DNA of 64,000 nucleotides from the NCBI RefSeq assembly GCF_000527035.1, contig NZ_AZUK01000001.1, positions 124,001-188,000 of the forward strand, written 5' to 3'. This document shows positions 17,718 through 27,287 of this stretch, one piece after another. Position 1 is the stretch's first letter. Each line of letters starts with the position of its first letter. The DNA is from Tolumonas lignilytica (GTDB lineage Bacteria > Pseudomonadota > Gammaproteobacteria > Enterobacterales > Aeromonadaceae). The position numbers were made by a program, and so were the translations under genes. The notes below the pieces were generated by a model. The model did not search any database. It saw nothing but the letters and a program-made list of their open reading frames with translations, and was not told where the DNA came from.

Positions 17718-20327
17718 TTATTTACTTTTCCCAGCAGAAATCTGCCAATGACCATTGGTAAAGTAAGCTGCCCAGCCTGTTGCCTTCCCTTCTACTTCAG
17801 AAGCAACATACTGTTCCTTGGTTTTACGACTAAAACGAACAACCGTAGGATTGCCCTGTGGATCTGCAACTGGCGCATCAGCAAGATACCGATGTTTCGG
17901 AGCTAAACGATCTTTAAACCGAGCCAGTTCAGCAACCAACGGTGCCCGTGTCTCGCGGGATTTAGGGAAAGTGCTGGCCGCAAGAAATAAGCCAGCCGCA
18001 CCATCGCGTAACACAAAATGCGCATCTGATTTACTGCATTTCAACTCAGGCAATGCTACCGGATCTTCTTTTGGCGGCGCTACATCACCATTTCTCAATA
18101 TCTTGCGTGTATTTTTACACTCAGCATTAGTACACGCCATAAACTTACCAAAACGCCCAGTTTTTAACTGCATGTCTGAACCGCAGCGGTCACACTCAAC
18201 AACAGGGCCTTCATAGCCTTTCAGACGAAAATTACCAACTTCGATCTCATAACCATCGCAATCCGGATTGTTACCGCAGATATGAATTTTCCGAGTAGCG
18301 TCCAGAACATATGAATCCATCGCTGTGCCGCATTTTTTACAGCGGTGCATTGCGCGCAAGGCATCAACTTCACCATCTTCCGAATCAGCAGCAATGAATT
18401 CATCGCCCGGCACCAGATTGATAGTTTGCTTACAACGTTCTTTCGGTGGCAACGCGTAACCAGAGCATCCCAAGAAAACCCCTGTCGATGCAGTGCGTAT
18501 GCCCATTTTCCGACCACAGGTTGGGCAATCGATATCCGTCAACACCATCTGGTTATTGCGCATACCGCCGGCTTCACCTTCTGCTTTTTGCAGATCCGCT
18601 TTGAATTCGGCATAAAACTCATCCAGTTGCTTATGCCAATCCAATCTGCCTTGTGCAATGTTATCCAGTGAATTTTCCATTTGCGCGGTAAAATCATAAC
18701 TCATCAGATCAGTGAAACTCTCCACTAAGCGATCAGTCACGATCTCACCCATTTTTTCTGCATAAAAACGGCGATTTTCGACTTTTACATAACCACGATC
18801 CTGAATAGTCGAAATAATGGACGCATACGTTGATGGCCGACCAATTCCACGTTTTTCTAATTCTTTTACCAGTGCGGCCTCAGTAAAACGAGCAGGTGGT
18901 TTTGTAAAGTGTTGCTTAGGGTCAAGTTTAACCAGTCGCAACACATCGCCAGCATGAACCGCAGGCAACTCAATATCATCCCCTTTGCGTCCCATTGGAG
19001 GCAATACTTTAGTCCAACCCGCAAAGCGGAGGATACGACCTTTCGCTTTCAGTTCAAAATCAGCCGCAGTGACCGTCAGGGTGCTGGTGTCATATTGTGC
19101 AGCAGTCATCTGACATGCAACAAATTGGCGCCAAATCAGGTCATATAAACGGACAGCATCCGATTCCATATCTTTTAATGTGTCAGCTTTCACCTCGACA
19201 TTAGAAGGACGGATAGCTTCATGTGCTTCCTGAGCATTCGCCTTAGCCCCATAAGCAATAGGTTCTTTAGGCAGGTATTTGTTACCAAATTGCTGGTCAA
19301 TATACTCACGTACCGCTGCAACCGCTTCCTGACTCAGGTTGGTCGAATCTGTACGCATGTATGTAATGTGCCCCGCTTCATACAAGCGTTGCGCCATCAT
19401 CATGGTTTTTTTCACACCAAAACCAAGGCGGGTACTGGCAGCTTGCTGTAATGTCGAGGTAATAAAAGGTGCAGATGGTTTACTACTGGTCGGTTTATCT
19501 TCGCGATCCCGGACTTGATAAGCAGCATTCGTCAATGCCTGCACGGCAGCCATTGCTTGTTGCTCATTTTTCGGATCAAAAGCCTTCCCCTGCTGACTAG
19601 TCACTTGCAAGCGCAAGGCTTCTTTCGATGCAGTCAAAGTATCAGCATGAATATCCCAATATTCTTCAGGAATGAACGCTTTGATTTCACGTTCTTTTTC
19701 CACAATCAGCCGGACGGCAACAGATTGCACTCGGCCTGCGGATAAGCCCCGGGCTATTTTTTTCCACAACAATGGGGAAACCATGTAGCCCACGACACGA
19801 TCAAGAAAACGACGCGCTTGTTGCGCATTAACTCGTTCAATATTCAATAAGCCCGGATGAGAGAAGGCTTCCTGAATGGCGGTTTTGGTAATTTCGTTAA
19901 AAACAACGCGCTTGAAGCGGGACTCGTCACCGCCAATCAGTTCACGCAAATGCCAAGCAATGGCTTCCCCTTCTCTATCCAAGTCGGTTGCGAGATAAAC
20001 AATATCTGCCTGAGCTGCCAGAGTTCGAAGTTCCGCAACCACCTTTTCTTTTCCTGGAAGAACTTCATAGCGCGCCTTCCAGCCGTGTTCCGGGTCTATC
20101 CCCATACGGGCAACAAGTGAGGAATACTCTTTTTTAGCTTTGTCTGCAGCAGTCGCTTTGGTGCCTTTTTTCACACCTTCTTTATCTGCAGATGAAGAGG
20201 TACTGCCACTTGTTGGCAGGTCTCTGACATGACCAACACTGGATTTGACAATAAAGTCTTTACCCAGATATTTGTTGATTGTTTTGGCTTTAGCCGGGGA
20301 CTCTACAATGACCAGTGCTTTGCCCAT
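17718..20327 (-). CDS. topA: DNA topoisomerase I TopA
   Basis: This type IA topoisomerase relaxes negative supercoils. It has 869 residues (865 in E. coli). A Toprim domain is at the N-terminus ([20 protein letters not shown], with the acidic DLDREGEA near residue 115). The active-site tyrosine is in [11 protein letters not shown] near 322, with [20 protein letters not shown] before it. Three C-terminal tetracysteine zinc motifs begin [18 protein letters not shown] and CDRCGSDMQ, followed by a zinc-less ribbon region ending in KSK. The ATG at 20327 (MGKALV) matches the family N-terminus; the longer reading would need a TTG at 20357 and adds 10 unmatched residues. sohB lies upstream on the same strand, a relationship close to that in E. 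coli. Confidence 0.97.
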   Translation of the reverse strand: MGKALVIVESPAKAKTINKYLGKDFIVKSSVGHVRDLPTSGSTSSSADKEGVKKGTKATAADKAKKEYSSLVARMGIDPEHGWKARYEVLPGKEKVVAELRTLAAQADIVYLATDLDREGEAIAWHLRELIGGDESRFKRVVFNEITKTAIQEAFSHPGLLNIERVNAQQARRFLDRVVGYMVSPLLWKKIARGLSAGRVQSVAVRLIVEKEREIKAFIPEEYWDIHADTLTASKEALRLQVTSQQGKAFDPKNEQQAMAAVQALTNAAYQVRDREDKPTSSKPSAPFITSTLQQAASTRLGFGVKKTMMMAQRLYEAGHITYMRTDSTNLSQEAVAAVREYIDQQFGNKYLPKEPIAYGAKANAQEAHEAIRPSNVEVKADTLKDMESDAVRLYDLIWRQFVACQMTAAQYDTSTLTVTAADFELKAKGRILRFAGWTKVLPPMGRKGDDIELPAVHAGDVLRLVKLDPKQHFTKPPARFTEAALVKELEKRGIGRPSTYASIISTIQDRGYVKVENRRFYAEKMGEIVTDRLVESFTDLMSYDFTAQMENSLDNIAQGRLDWHKQLDEFYAEFKADLQKAEGEAGGMRNNQMVLTDIDCPTCGRKMGIRTASTGVFLGCSGYALPPKERCKQTINLVPGDEFIAADSEDGEVDALRAMHRCKKCGTAMDSYVLDATRKIHICGNNPDCDGYEIEVGNFRLKGYEGPVVECDRCGSDMQLKTGRFGKFMACTNAECKNTRKILRNGDVAPPKEDPVALPELKCSKSDAHFVLRDGAAGLFLAASTFPKSRETRAPLVAELARFKDRLAPKHRYLADAPVADPQGNPTVVRFSRKTKEQYVASEVEGKATGWAAYFTNGHWQISAGKSK

Positions 20328-20483
20328 ATGACCGACGATTTCCTTATTAGCGCGCAAAATTAAGCATATTTAATAGCTTCGCCTGAATGCAGGCGAAGTC
20401 TCTTCTTTTTATAAAATGGTTGGAGCTGCAGTGATAATCAACTTTTATTTACATTAAAGCGGCAAAATTCTCATTTTTAATCA

Positions 20484-21503
20484 TTAAAACGGTATCTTAC
20501 AGGTCTCAATGACACGATATATTGCTCTTTCAACAGCCAATGACGCAGCATGAGAGAAACGATCGGCCAATCCTTTTTTGCTGTTATATGTCACTTTGAT
20601 CACTTGTTTATTGTCAAATTGGGACAACAGGTAATCGTCACTGGTGCGTAATTCATCCACTAAACCTAATTTTTTCGCTTCTGCCGCTAACCAGTGTTCG
20701 CCTGTAGCAATTTGATCTATATCCATGCGAGGACGATGTTCGCTGACAAATTGCTTGAATTGTTGATGTACCGTTTCCAGCTCAGCTTTAAATTTTTCAC
20801 GTGCTTTATCGTCATTCTCACCGAATATGGTCAGCGTCCGCTTAAACTGACCGGCAGTATGTAATTCGACATCGACATCGTGCTTTTTCAGTAAGCGATT
20901 GAAATTAGGCAGTTGTGCTACCACGCCAATTGAACCAACAATTGCGAATGGTGCCGCAATAATTTTTTGCGCCACACAGGCCATCATATAGCCGCCACTG
21001 GCCGCCACTTTATCGATGGAAACGGTGAGGAATAAACCACGATCACGAATGCGCTGTAATTGTGAGGCACCTAAGCCATAACCGTGCACAACCCCACCAC
21101 CAGACTCAACTCTAACCAGAACCTCATCTTCACTTTTGGCCATCGTTAAAACAGCCGTAATTTCTTCCCGGAGTGCAGACACCTCTTTGGCATCCATACC
21201 ACCCTTAAAGTCAATGAAGAACAGTCGGGATTTGGATGATTCAACTGTATTTTTTTTCTTCGCTTTAGCTTCTTTTTTCTGCTCTTTTACAAGGGATTTC
21301 CGTTGTTCTTTATTTAATAGCGACTCAGTCAGATGTTGTTTATTCCGAAGATATTCAGCCGAAAGATCCGTAATCTCCAGCTCGCCTTTGCGTATTTTAT
21401 GGCGCGCAATTGCTGATATGATAGCGATCACACCCGCAGCAAACACGACAACAAGTGTGATACTCTTTGCTGCAAATAAACCATAATCATAAATAAATGC
21501 CAT
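20484..21503 (-). CDS. sohB: Inner-membrane S49 family protease SohB
   Basis: This is a signal-peptide-peptidase-like membrane protease. One N-terminal transmembrane segment (SITLVVVFAAGVIAIISAI) precedes a Lys-rich linker and the S49 domain. The domain blocks are FIDFKGGMDAKEVSALREEI near 110, VRVESGGGVVHGYGLGASQL near 148, the catalytic serine in DKVAASGGYMMAC near 182 and FAIVGSIGVVAQLPNFNRL near 203. ATGs at 21506 and 21503 adjoin; the AGGAG site is 3 or 6 bases upstream, so I prefer 21503, giving 339 residues (349 in E. coli). Its cellular substrate is unknown. It is transcribed toward topA across a 156-base gap. Confidence 0.93.
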   Translation of the reverse strand: MAFIYDYGLFAAKSITLVVVFAAGVIAIISAIARHKIRKGELEITDLSAEYLRNKQHLTESLLNKEQRKSLVKEQKKEAKAKKKNTVESSKSRLFFIDFKGGMDAKEVSALREEITAVLTMAKSEDEVLVRVESGGGVVHGYGLGASQLQRIRDRGLFLTVSIDKVAASGGYMMACVAQKIIAAPFAIVGSIGVVAQLPNFNRLLKKHDVDVELHTAGQFKRTLTIFGENDDKAREKFKAELETVHQQFKQFVSEHRPRMDIDQIATGEHWLAAEAKKLGLVDELRTSDDYLLSQFDNKQVIKVTYNSKKGLADRFSHAASLAVERAIYRVIETCKIPF

Positions 21504-21617
21504 CATGCTCTCCTGAAAATGCAAAACTGTCGCATTCTACGCGGTTAATGCAGCAGACAAAATCACTAATGCACGATTGGCTCAAACAAGACAAAGATAA
21601 TAATTGGAGACGGTAGG

Positions 21618-22574
21618 ATGTTTCGTCCAAAAAGCACTCTGGAACAATGGCGTATTTTTCAGGCTGTCGTAGAACATGGTGGTTACGCGCAAGCAGCTGA
21701 AAAACTTAACAAGAGTCAATCGTCTCTCAATCACGCTATTGCCAAACTGCAGCAAACTTTGGGCGTTGCATTGCTTGAGGTCCGCGGACGCAAAGCTTAT
21801 CTCACCGATGCGGGCGACATGTTTTTGCGCCGGGCAAAATCACTTAACCAGCAGATGCAAGAGCTGGAACTGCTGGCTCATAACATTCATCAAGGATGGG
21901 AAGCCGAAATTCGTTTTGCCATTGAATTAGCTCATCCTCGACGTCCTTTAAACCGTGCGTTACAAAACTACTACCCTGTTTCCCGCGGAACTCATTTGCA
22001 ACTATTTGACTCTGTATTATGGGGCACTACTGAAATCATTCTTGAACAAAAAGCCGATATTGTTATTTCAGGCCAAGTACCAAAAGGTTTTCTGGGAGAG
22101 CCGCTTGCCGAGGTAACACTGTGGCCCGTATGCCATCCACAGCATCCGCTGGCATTGGAGCAAGGTATTTTAAGCCCTGACGAATTGAGCCAGCAGTTGC
22201 AAATTGTTATTCGTGATACCGCAAAAAATCCGAAAGAATTGACCGGTTGGTTAAAAGCAGAACAACGGTGGACGGTAACCAACTTCCATGAAGCAATAGA
22301 GATACTACTCACCGGAATGGGGTTTGCGTGGTTGCCTCAGCATTTGGTAGAAGGGTTTATCCAACGGCAGCAATTACACCGAATTTCATTACGCGAAGGC
22401 AATGAACGTAAATTCTTTACCCAATTGATTGTGCCTGCGCCTGAACGTTTGGGCCCCAGTGCCAACTGTCTTTTGGAGTGTTTACGTTTGTCTCACCCAT
22501 TGACTGCCAGCTATTGGCTGAATAATAAGAAAACGACAACCGTTGAATTAAGCCCGCCAACTACAATGAGCTGA
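21618..22574 (+). CDS. LysR-type transcriptional regulator
   Basis: A winged helix-turn-helix at residues 8-66 (LEQWRIFQAVVEHGGYAQAA, then KSQSSLNHAIAKLQQTLG) is followed by a periplasmic-binding-protein-like effector domain from about 95 to 300. The 318 residues are typical for LysR regulators. The start has GGAG 8 bases upstream. The gene is divergent from sohB and converges on the Set-type exporter, overlapping its 3' end by 14 bases. The effector is not deducible; HTH residues SQSSLNHAI resemble a group of LysR proteins that I cannot name. Control of the adjacent exporter is possible but unproven. Confidence 0.88.
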   Translation: MFRPKSTLEQWRIFQAVVEHGGYAQAAEKLNKSQSSLNHAIAKLQQTLGVALLEVRGRKAYLTDAGDMFLRRAKSLNQQMQELELLAHNIHQGWEAEIRFAIELAHPRRPLNRALQNYYPVSRGTHLQLFDSVLWGTTEIILEQKADIVISGQVPKGFLGEPLAEVTLWPVCHPQHPLALEQGILSPDELSQQLQIVIRDTAKNPKELTGWLKAEQRWTVTNFHEAIEILLTGMGFAWLPQHLVEGFIQRQQLHRISLREGNERKFFTQLIVPAPERLGPSANCLLECLRLSHPLTASYWLNNKKTTTVELSPPTTMS

Positions 22575-23730
22575 TCCGCCATAAAGCACATAATGCACAT
22601 AGAGATAAAACGGCGGATGTCATAAAAACCCCTTGAAATTGAAACCATTCGGCAATTGCCCCAGCCAACATACCGGCAACAATACCACCACAACGGATAC
22701 TATTACTGAACAGAGTTGACGCCTGACCAGCATAACCCGGCAATAGATCCTGAAAACACGTCATCCCAATACCCGCCAAGATACCGATAAACAGCGCATT
22801 TAAAATTTGCGCCAAAAATAAAACTTGCTGCTGATGAAAAAATAACAGAATGGAATAAAAGCCAACCGCAGCGGTAGCCGAAATCAACATCAATTTGCGG
22901 TTTCCAACACGAGCACTGTAACGCCCAGCCAGCAGCATCACCGGTATCTCAAGTGCAGCAGCCAATCCCATTAACCACCCTGCTAATCCTTGCGGCCAAT
23001 GCAAGCTTTTACTGATATATAAAGGCATGGAGATCAAATACATGCTGTTGCAAGTCCACAATAAAAATGAACTGATGAACAGTAATAAGAGACGTTGATT
23101 TTGCCATATAGAATCAGATTCTTTAGTGATCGGCGCTTTCTGCCGAGGAATAACCGGTAAGTAACGGATAATGAGCCAGACACATCCCAGATATAACACC
23201 GCAACGCCTGAAAACAGGTGCATAAAATCAAAGTGCGCAGCAATAAAAAACGCCAGCGGCGGACCAACCACCCAAGCCAAGGAAAATTGCGCACGCATTA
23301 CCGTTGTGAAAGTGACCGCCGGTTTGTTTTGTGAATCGGTATACTCGCGAGCGAGTGCATACATTTGTGGTGTCATAGTTCCACACAAACTCATCAATAA
23401 AATACCGAGGCTGACTAACACACTAAAATGGCGGTCATAGGCATACAATAAACTACCCGCAATACCAGCTATTCCACAAATTATGATAAGCGGTTTACGA
23501 TTACTGATATTGTCGGAATATTTAGCGAGGAGTTGCCCAACAACAATCCCCATTACCGCATTTACAGTAAAAAAACTCCCGACCAATAATGGCCTGACTT
23601 TGAGTTCTTCGCTTAAAAACAGACTTAACACCGGAACAAGAAAAGCAACTGCAAGACCAGTAAGAAACGCCACTCCCATGAAACTCATTTCTATTTTATT
23701 TCGCATAAAAGTTGGCAATAAACGCTTCAT
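22561..23730 (-). CDS. MFS sugar-efflux-type transporter (Set family)
   Basis: This 389-residue, 12-helix major facilitator resembles E. coli SetA/SetB, which export sugars and analogues. Family blocks include VAFLTGLAVAFLVPVLSLFL near residue 16, FFTVNAVMGIVVGQ near 52, QMYALAREYTDSQNKPAV near 122, SLAWVVGPPLAFFI near 149 and FIGILAGIGMTCFQDLLPG near 312, all in the SetB order. The 3' end overlaps the LysR gene tail-to-tail by 14 bases with no terminator between them. It is divergent from the MalY/PatB-like gene across an 88-base promoter region with a striking inverted repeat. The actual substrate is unknown; the pairing with a C-S lyase leaves export of an amino-acid-related compound open. 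Confidence 0.87.
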   Translation of the reverse strand: MKRLLPTFMRNKIEMSFMGVAFLTGLAVAFLVPVLSLFLSEELKVRPLLVGSFFTVNAVMGIVVGQLLAKYSDNISNRKPLIIICGIAGIAGSLLYAYDRHFSVLVSLGILLMSLCGTMTPQMYALAREYTDSQNKPAVTFTTVMRAQFSLAWVVGPPLAFFIAAHFDFMHLFSGVAVLYLGCVWLIIRYLPVIPRQKAPITKESDSIWQNQRLLLLFISSFLLWTCNSMYLISMPLYISKSLHWPQGLAGWLMGLAAALEIPVMLLAGRYSARVGNRKLMLISATAAVGFYSILLFFHQQQVLFLAQILNALFIGILAGIGMTCFQDLLPGYAGQASTLFSNSIRCGGIVAGMLAGAIAEWFQFQGVFMTSAVLSLCALCALWRISSL

Positions 23731-23773
23731 TTGTCTCGGTTTCCCCTTGCACCACCCAACATTTCACCCTAGA

Positions 23774-23804
23774 GTGACCTTTCTTTAAGGTCGCTCACTA
23801 AAAT
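23774..23804 (+). promoter_or_regulatory. MerR-style promoter with internal inverted repeat
   Basis: GTGACC (23774-23779) and TAAAAT (23799-23804) are separated by 19 bases. The spacer region is filled by the inverted repeat GACCTT-N5-AAGGTC (23776-23792). A long spacer with a central dyad is characteristic of MerR-regulated promoters. It reads toward the C-S lyase gene, whose ATG is 15 bases after the -10. Confidence 0.5.
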
Positions 23805-23818
23805 TACAGGGATGCAGC

Positions 23819-24973
23819 ATGTTTGATTTCGATAAGCAGATTGATCGCCGCGGTACAAACAGCCTGAAATGGAATAAATATAAAGATCAAGACATTATTC
23901 CATTATGGGTAGCTGATACCGATTTTATGGCTCCTCAAGGCGTCATTGAAGCCTTACAGCAACGTGTTGCCCATGGTGTGTTTGGTTATAGTCGTCCATC
24001 ACCACGTTTGATTGAACTGGTCATTGCGCGGATGCAACAGCGCTACGGATGGAAAATAGAACCCGAATGGCTGTTATTTATGCCTGGCGTGGTCCCCGGA
24101 TTAAATTTTGGTATCAAAGCATGGTGCCGTCCTGAGCGGCATGTTATCACACCTAAACCGGTATATTATCCATTTTTACATGCACCTGAATACAATGATC
24201 GCCCCGTCAGTTATCTGCCGATGCAATTGGTAGATGATCGTTGGTTGCCTGATTTTGCCAAGCTGGAAGACCTGGCTAAAACGGCTGATGTTCTGCTGTT
24301 GTGTAATCCTCACAACCCCGGTGGTACTGTTTTTACTCGTGATGAATTAGAGAAGATTGCTGATATCGCTATTCGGCATGATCTGGTTGTGATTTCAGAT
24401 GAAATTCACTGTGATTTGCTCTTGGAACCAGGCGCACAGCATATTCCTTTTGCATCCATTTCACCTGAAGCTGCAGCACGCACCGCTGTTCTCATGGCAC
24501 CCAGCAAGACTTTTAACATCGCCGGTTTATGCAGTTCATTTGCTGTTATTCCAGACAACCGTTTACGGCTGAAATTACAGCAAGCCATGCGCGGTCTTAT
24601 GGCTGATAACAATTTGATTGGCTTGGTTGCTGCCGAGGCGACATATGAACATGGCGAATCTTGGTTACAAGCCCAGATTGAATATCTGCGTGGTAATCGG
24701 GATCTGGTTGTACAAACATTAGGTAGCATCCCTGGTATTAAAATTGCCAAATTGGAAGCCACATATCTGGCATGGATCGATGTATCTGGCTTAGGCCTGG
24801 ACGATCCTATCGCAGCTTTTGAAGCAGGCGGTGTTGGACTCTCTCCCGGCGCGCAATTTGGAGATAAAAACTTCGTGCGGCTCAATTTCGGCTGTAGTCG
24901 TACGCTATTGCAGCAAGCCTTGGAACGCATGGTAAAAGTGATTCAAACGACACGGCTAGCCGAACGGAAGTAA
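23819..24973 (+). CDS. PLP-dependent C-S lyase, MalY/PatB family
   Basis: This fold-type I PLP enzyme of 384 residues probably cleaves the C-S bond of cystathionine or related cysteine conjugates. The MalY/PatB signature MFDFDKQIDRRGTNSLKW opens the protein. LPLWV-like IPLWVADTDF is at about 28, HGVFGYSR near 54, NPHNPGGTVF near 163, the cofactor aspartate in VISDEIHCDLL near 196 and the Schiff-base lysine in MAPSKTFNIAGLCS near 232. The start has GGGATG shortly upstream and matches the family N-terminus exactly. MalY in E. coli also moonlights as a repressor of MalT; nothing here tests that. It sits between the Set-type exporter and a TAXI binding protein. Confidence 0.9.
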   Translation: MFDFDKQIDRRGTNSLKWNKYKDQDIIPLWVADTDFMAPQGVIEALQQRVAHGVFGYSRPSPRLIELVIARMQQRYGWKIEPEWLLFMPGVVPGLNFGIKAWCRPERHVITPKPVYYPFLHAPEYNDRPVSYLPMQLVDDRWLPDFAKLEDLAKTADVLLLCNPHNPGGTVFTRDELEKIADIAIRHDLVVISDEIHCDLLLEPGAQHIPFASISPEAAARTAVLMAPSKTFNIAGLCSSFAVIPDNRLRLKLQQAMRGLMADNNLIGLVAAEATYEHGESWLQAQIEYLRGNRDLVVQTLGSIPGIKIAKLEATYLAWIDVSGLGLDDPIAAFEAGGVGLSPGAQFGDKNFVRLNFGCSRTLLQQALERMVKVIQTTRLAERK

Positions 24974-25024
24974 AACAGGGATAATCTTGCGCTTTCACAT
25001 GTTCAACAACTTATAGGAAAGACT

Positions 25025-26026
25025 ATGTCTTGCATGCGTTTTCGTGGCGTATATTTGACAAATGCACTGACATGGATATGTCTCACATTTGGAATCAGTA
25101 CTGGTGTTTTAGCATCGCCACTGAGTAGTCTGACTATCTCAACTGGTAGTGTATCTGGTATTTACTATCCTGCCGGTGGTGCTATTTGCCGATTGGTAAA
25201 TAAAAGCCTACGACAACGTATTCCACGTTGCTCCGTTATTACCAGCGAAGGTTCTGTTGCCAACATCGAAAAACTTCGCAACAAACAAGTCCCCCTGGCA
25301 CTGGTTCAATCTGACGTTCAGCAACATGCCTTTGCTGGTACTCATGAATTTTCCACCAAAGGGAAGATGCCTCAGTTAAGAGCCTTATTTAGCCTTTATT
25401 CTGAGGCATTTACCTTGATAGCCCGTGAAGATAGCAAGATCAATCTCATGACTGATTTAATTGGGAAACGAATTGATCTTGGTAATGCTGGCTCGGGCGA
25501 ACAGGCAACCATGCAGTTACTCATGAATCAGCTGAATTTGAAACCAGCCGATTTTGCTGCTATTTCCAGCCTGAATGCTGATGAACGGGCTCAAGAACTG
25601 TGTGATAACCAGACAGATGCATTTATATATGTGGTAGGCCACCCCAATGGTGCTATTCGCGAAGCCACAAATAACTGCGACACTAAGTTGATTTCCATAC
25701 CACAAGAGCAAATTCAAAGCCTGTTATCTAATTATCCGGAATATCATGCAATGACAATTCCAGGTGGGTTGTATCAAGGTAATGATGCAGATGTTAATAC
25801 CTTTGGTGTTTCAGCCACCTTATTAACAACCGATGAACTGGATGATGAAACAGCGTATCAGATCGTCAAAGCAACCATGGAAAATCTGACACAGTTAGAA
25901 CGAAGCCATCCTGCACTGAAAGGATTGAAACCTGAAGATATGGCCAATGTGGGCTTAACCATTCCATTACACCCCGGTGCCATACGCTACTATCAGGAAC
26001 ACCATATTCCATTTAAGAAAATGTGA
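25025..26026 (+). CDS. TAXI family TRAP-type periplasmic binding protein (orphan)
   Basis: A signal peptide (about residues 1-30, hydrophobic NALTWICLTFGISTGVLA, cleavage near ASPLS) precedes the TAXI fold. ISTGSVSGIYYPAGGAICRL near 38 is the family signature and IDLGNAGSGEQATMQLLMNQ is near 155. TAXI proteins deliver dicarboxylates, glutamate or aromatic acids to a TRAP permease of 4TM/12TM subunits, but no permease gene is in the window. The 333 residues are a normal length. AGGAAAG lies 5 bases before the ATG. It is 51 bases after the C-S lyase gene with no terminator between, so the two are probably co-transcribed; a terminator follows. The ligand is unknown. Confidence 0.88.
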   Translation: MSCMRFRGVYLTNALTWICLTFGISTGVLASPLSSLTISTGSVSGIYYPAGGAICRLVNKSLRQRIPRCSVITSEGSVANIEKLRNKQVPLALVQSDVQQHAFAGTHEFSTKGKMPQLRALFSLYSEAFTLIAREDSKINLMTDLIGKRIDLGNAGSGEQATMQLLMNQLNLKPADFAAISSLNADERAQELCDNQTDAFIYVVGHPNGAIREATNNCDTKLISIPQEQIQSLLSNYPEYHAMTIPGGLYQGNDADVNTFGVSATLLTTDELDDETAYQIVKATMENLTQLERSHPALKGLKPEDMANVGLTIPLHPGAIRYYQEHHIPFKKM

Positions 26027-26049
26027 TAGATGGATATGTGAACTAATAA

Positions 26050-26076
26050 AAAGACCAGCAATTGCTGGTCTTTTTA
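26050..26076. terminator. Bidirectional terminator between TAXI gene and tyrA
   Basis: A GACCAGC / GCTGGTC stem with an AATT loop lies between an A-rich and a T-rich run, in the gap between the two convergent genes. Confidence 0.85.
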
Positions 26077-26097
26077 TTTCATTAATCTTGAGCAGGA

Positions 26098-27225
26098 TTA
26101 ATCGTGATGACGGCGATCACTGGCTTGAGCAAGCAATTGCTTACTCTCTTTCAGGAATTGTTGTGCGTACTCACCAAAGAATGCTGACACTTCCTTAAAG
26201 TGAGAGATAAATGCCTGTTTATCGCCTTTTTCCAAACGCTGTATCGCCTCACCCATACGTTGATGGTAACGACGGATGAGCTGTAAATTTTGTTCAGAAG
26301 ACAAAATGATATCAGCATACAGAGCAGAGTCTTGCGCAAAAAGACGACCCACCATAGCCAATTCAAGCCGGTAAATTGGCGAGCTGAGTGCCAACAAACG
26401 TTTCAAATCTGCTTTTTCTTCGAAAAGATGATAACCATAGACATATGTCGTGAAATGACGTAATGCCTGAATGAAGCTCATTGCATCATCGTGTTCTTTC
26501 GGAGTGACATACTGTAAGCGAGCCCCCCAAATCTGCATCTGCTCGAGCAACCATTGATACTGATCAGAACCCCGCCCACCACAGCAAACAATCACTTGCT
26601 TTGCCAAACTGGCAACATCAGGACCAAACATCGGATGTAATCCAAGTACAGGCCCGGCATGAGCGGCAAGCATATGTTCTACGGGAGCTTGTTTGATACT
26701 GGTGACATCCACTAACAGACAATCGGATGGCAGGTTCGTGAAACGATCCAGAATTTGACATGAGATGTCAATCGGAACCGCCACCAATACAACGCTAGCA
26801 TCCGCTAATAGACTATCGGCATTATCCCAGTCATCTTTTTCCAAAATATCAACTTGATACCCTGAAAGACGAAACATTTGGACAAATAAACGTCCCAATT
26901 GCCCGGCACCGCCTACCACGACAATACGGCGAAGATCAGGCTTTACACATTTAAAACCGGAATCGTTTTCGCTGCTATATGATTCGCGCATAACTCGGCG
27001 CAGCACATCTTCGATCAAATCAGCAGGGATCCCAGATGCTTCCGCTTCCGCTCGACGACTAGCCAACATGGCGGCTTCACGCTCCGGCGCATAAACCGGA
27101 ATACCATATCGACTTTTTACCTCTCCCACTCCAGCGACTAATTTCAGACGCTGCGTTAAAAGATCAATAAGTTGCTTATCCACGTGATCAATCTGATCTC
27201 GTAACGCATTCAACTCTTTATTCAT
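26098..27225 (-). CDS. tyrA: Bifunctional chorismate mutase / prephenate dehydrogenase TyrA
   Basis: It converts chorismate to prephenate and oxidises that to 4-hydroxyphenylpyruvate for tyrosine. The AroQ mutase domain is at residues 1-90 ([37 protein letters not shown]). The dehydrogenase from about 98 has the NAD motif [16 protein letters not shown] and the catalytic histidine in [16 protein letters not shown] near 200; [19 protein letters not shown] is near 298. It has 375 residues (373 in E. coli). The ATG at 27225 has GGAAG 9 bases upstream; the longer frame runs into aroF and is rejected. It follows aroF by 62 bases that hold an intercistronic hairpin, and the aroF-tyrA operon is conserved with E. 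coli. Confidence 0.97.
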   Translation of the reverse strand: MNKELNALRDQIDHVDKQLIDLLTQRLKLVAGVGEVKSRYGIPVYAPEREAAMLASRRAEAEASGIPADLIEDVLRRVMRESYSSENDSGFKCVKPDLRRIVVVGGAGQLGRLFVQMFRLSGYQVDILEKDDWDNADSLLADASVVLVAVPIDISCQILDRFTNLPSDCLLVDVTSIKQAPVEHMLAAHAGPVLGLHPMFGPDVASLAKQVIVCCGGRGSDQYQWLLEQMQIWGARLQYVTPKEHDDAMSFIQALRHFTTYVYGYHLFEEKADLKRLLALSSPIYRLELAMVGRLFAQDSALYADIILSSEQNLQLIRRYHQRMGEAIQRLEKGDKQAFISHFKEVSAFFGEYAQQFLKESKQLLAQASDRRHHD

Positions 27226-27246
27226 CCGTCTGCTTCCATTAAACAA

Positions 27247-27267
27247 ACTCCGGCCTAAAGCCGGAGT
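27247..27267 (-). terminator. Intercistronic hairpin between aroF and tyrA
   Basis: A perfect 8-bp ACTCCGGC / GCCGGAGT stem with a 5-base loop is followed on the minus strand by TTTGTTT. It could partly terminate the aroF transcript or stabilise its 3' end while allowing some read-through into tyrA. Confidence 0.6.
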
Positions 27268-27287
27268 ATATGATGCGGTATTCAGGT

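Noticed and set aside
24406-24930. 174-codon open frame on the minus strand inside the C-S lyase gene
   Set aside because: Antisense to a conserved PLP enzyme; low complexity and no start signal.
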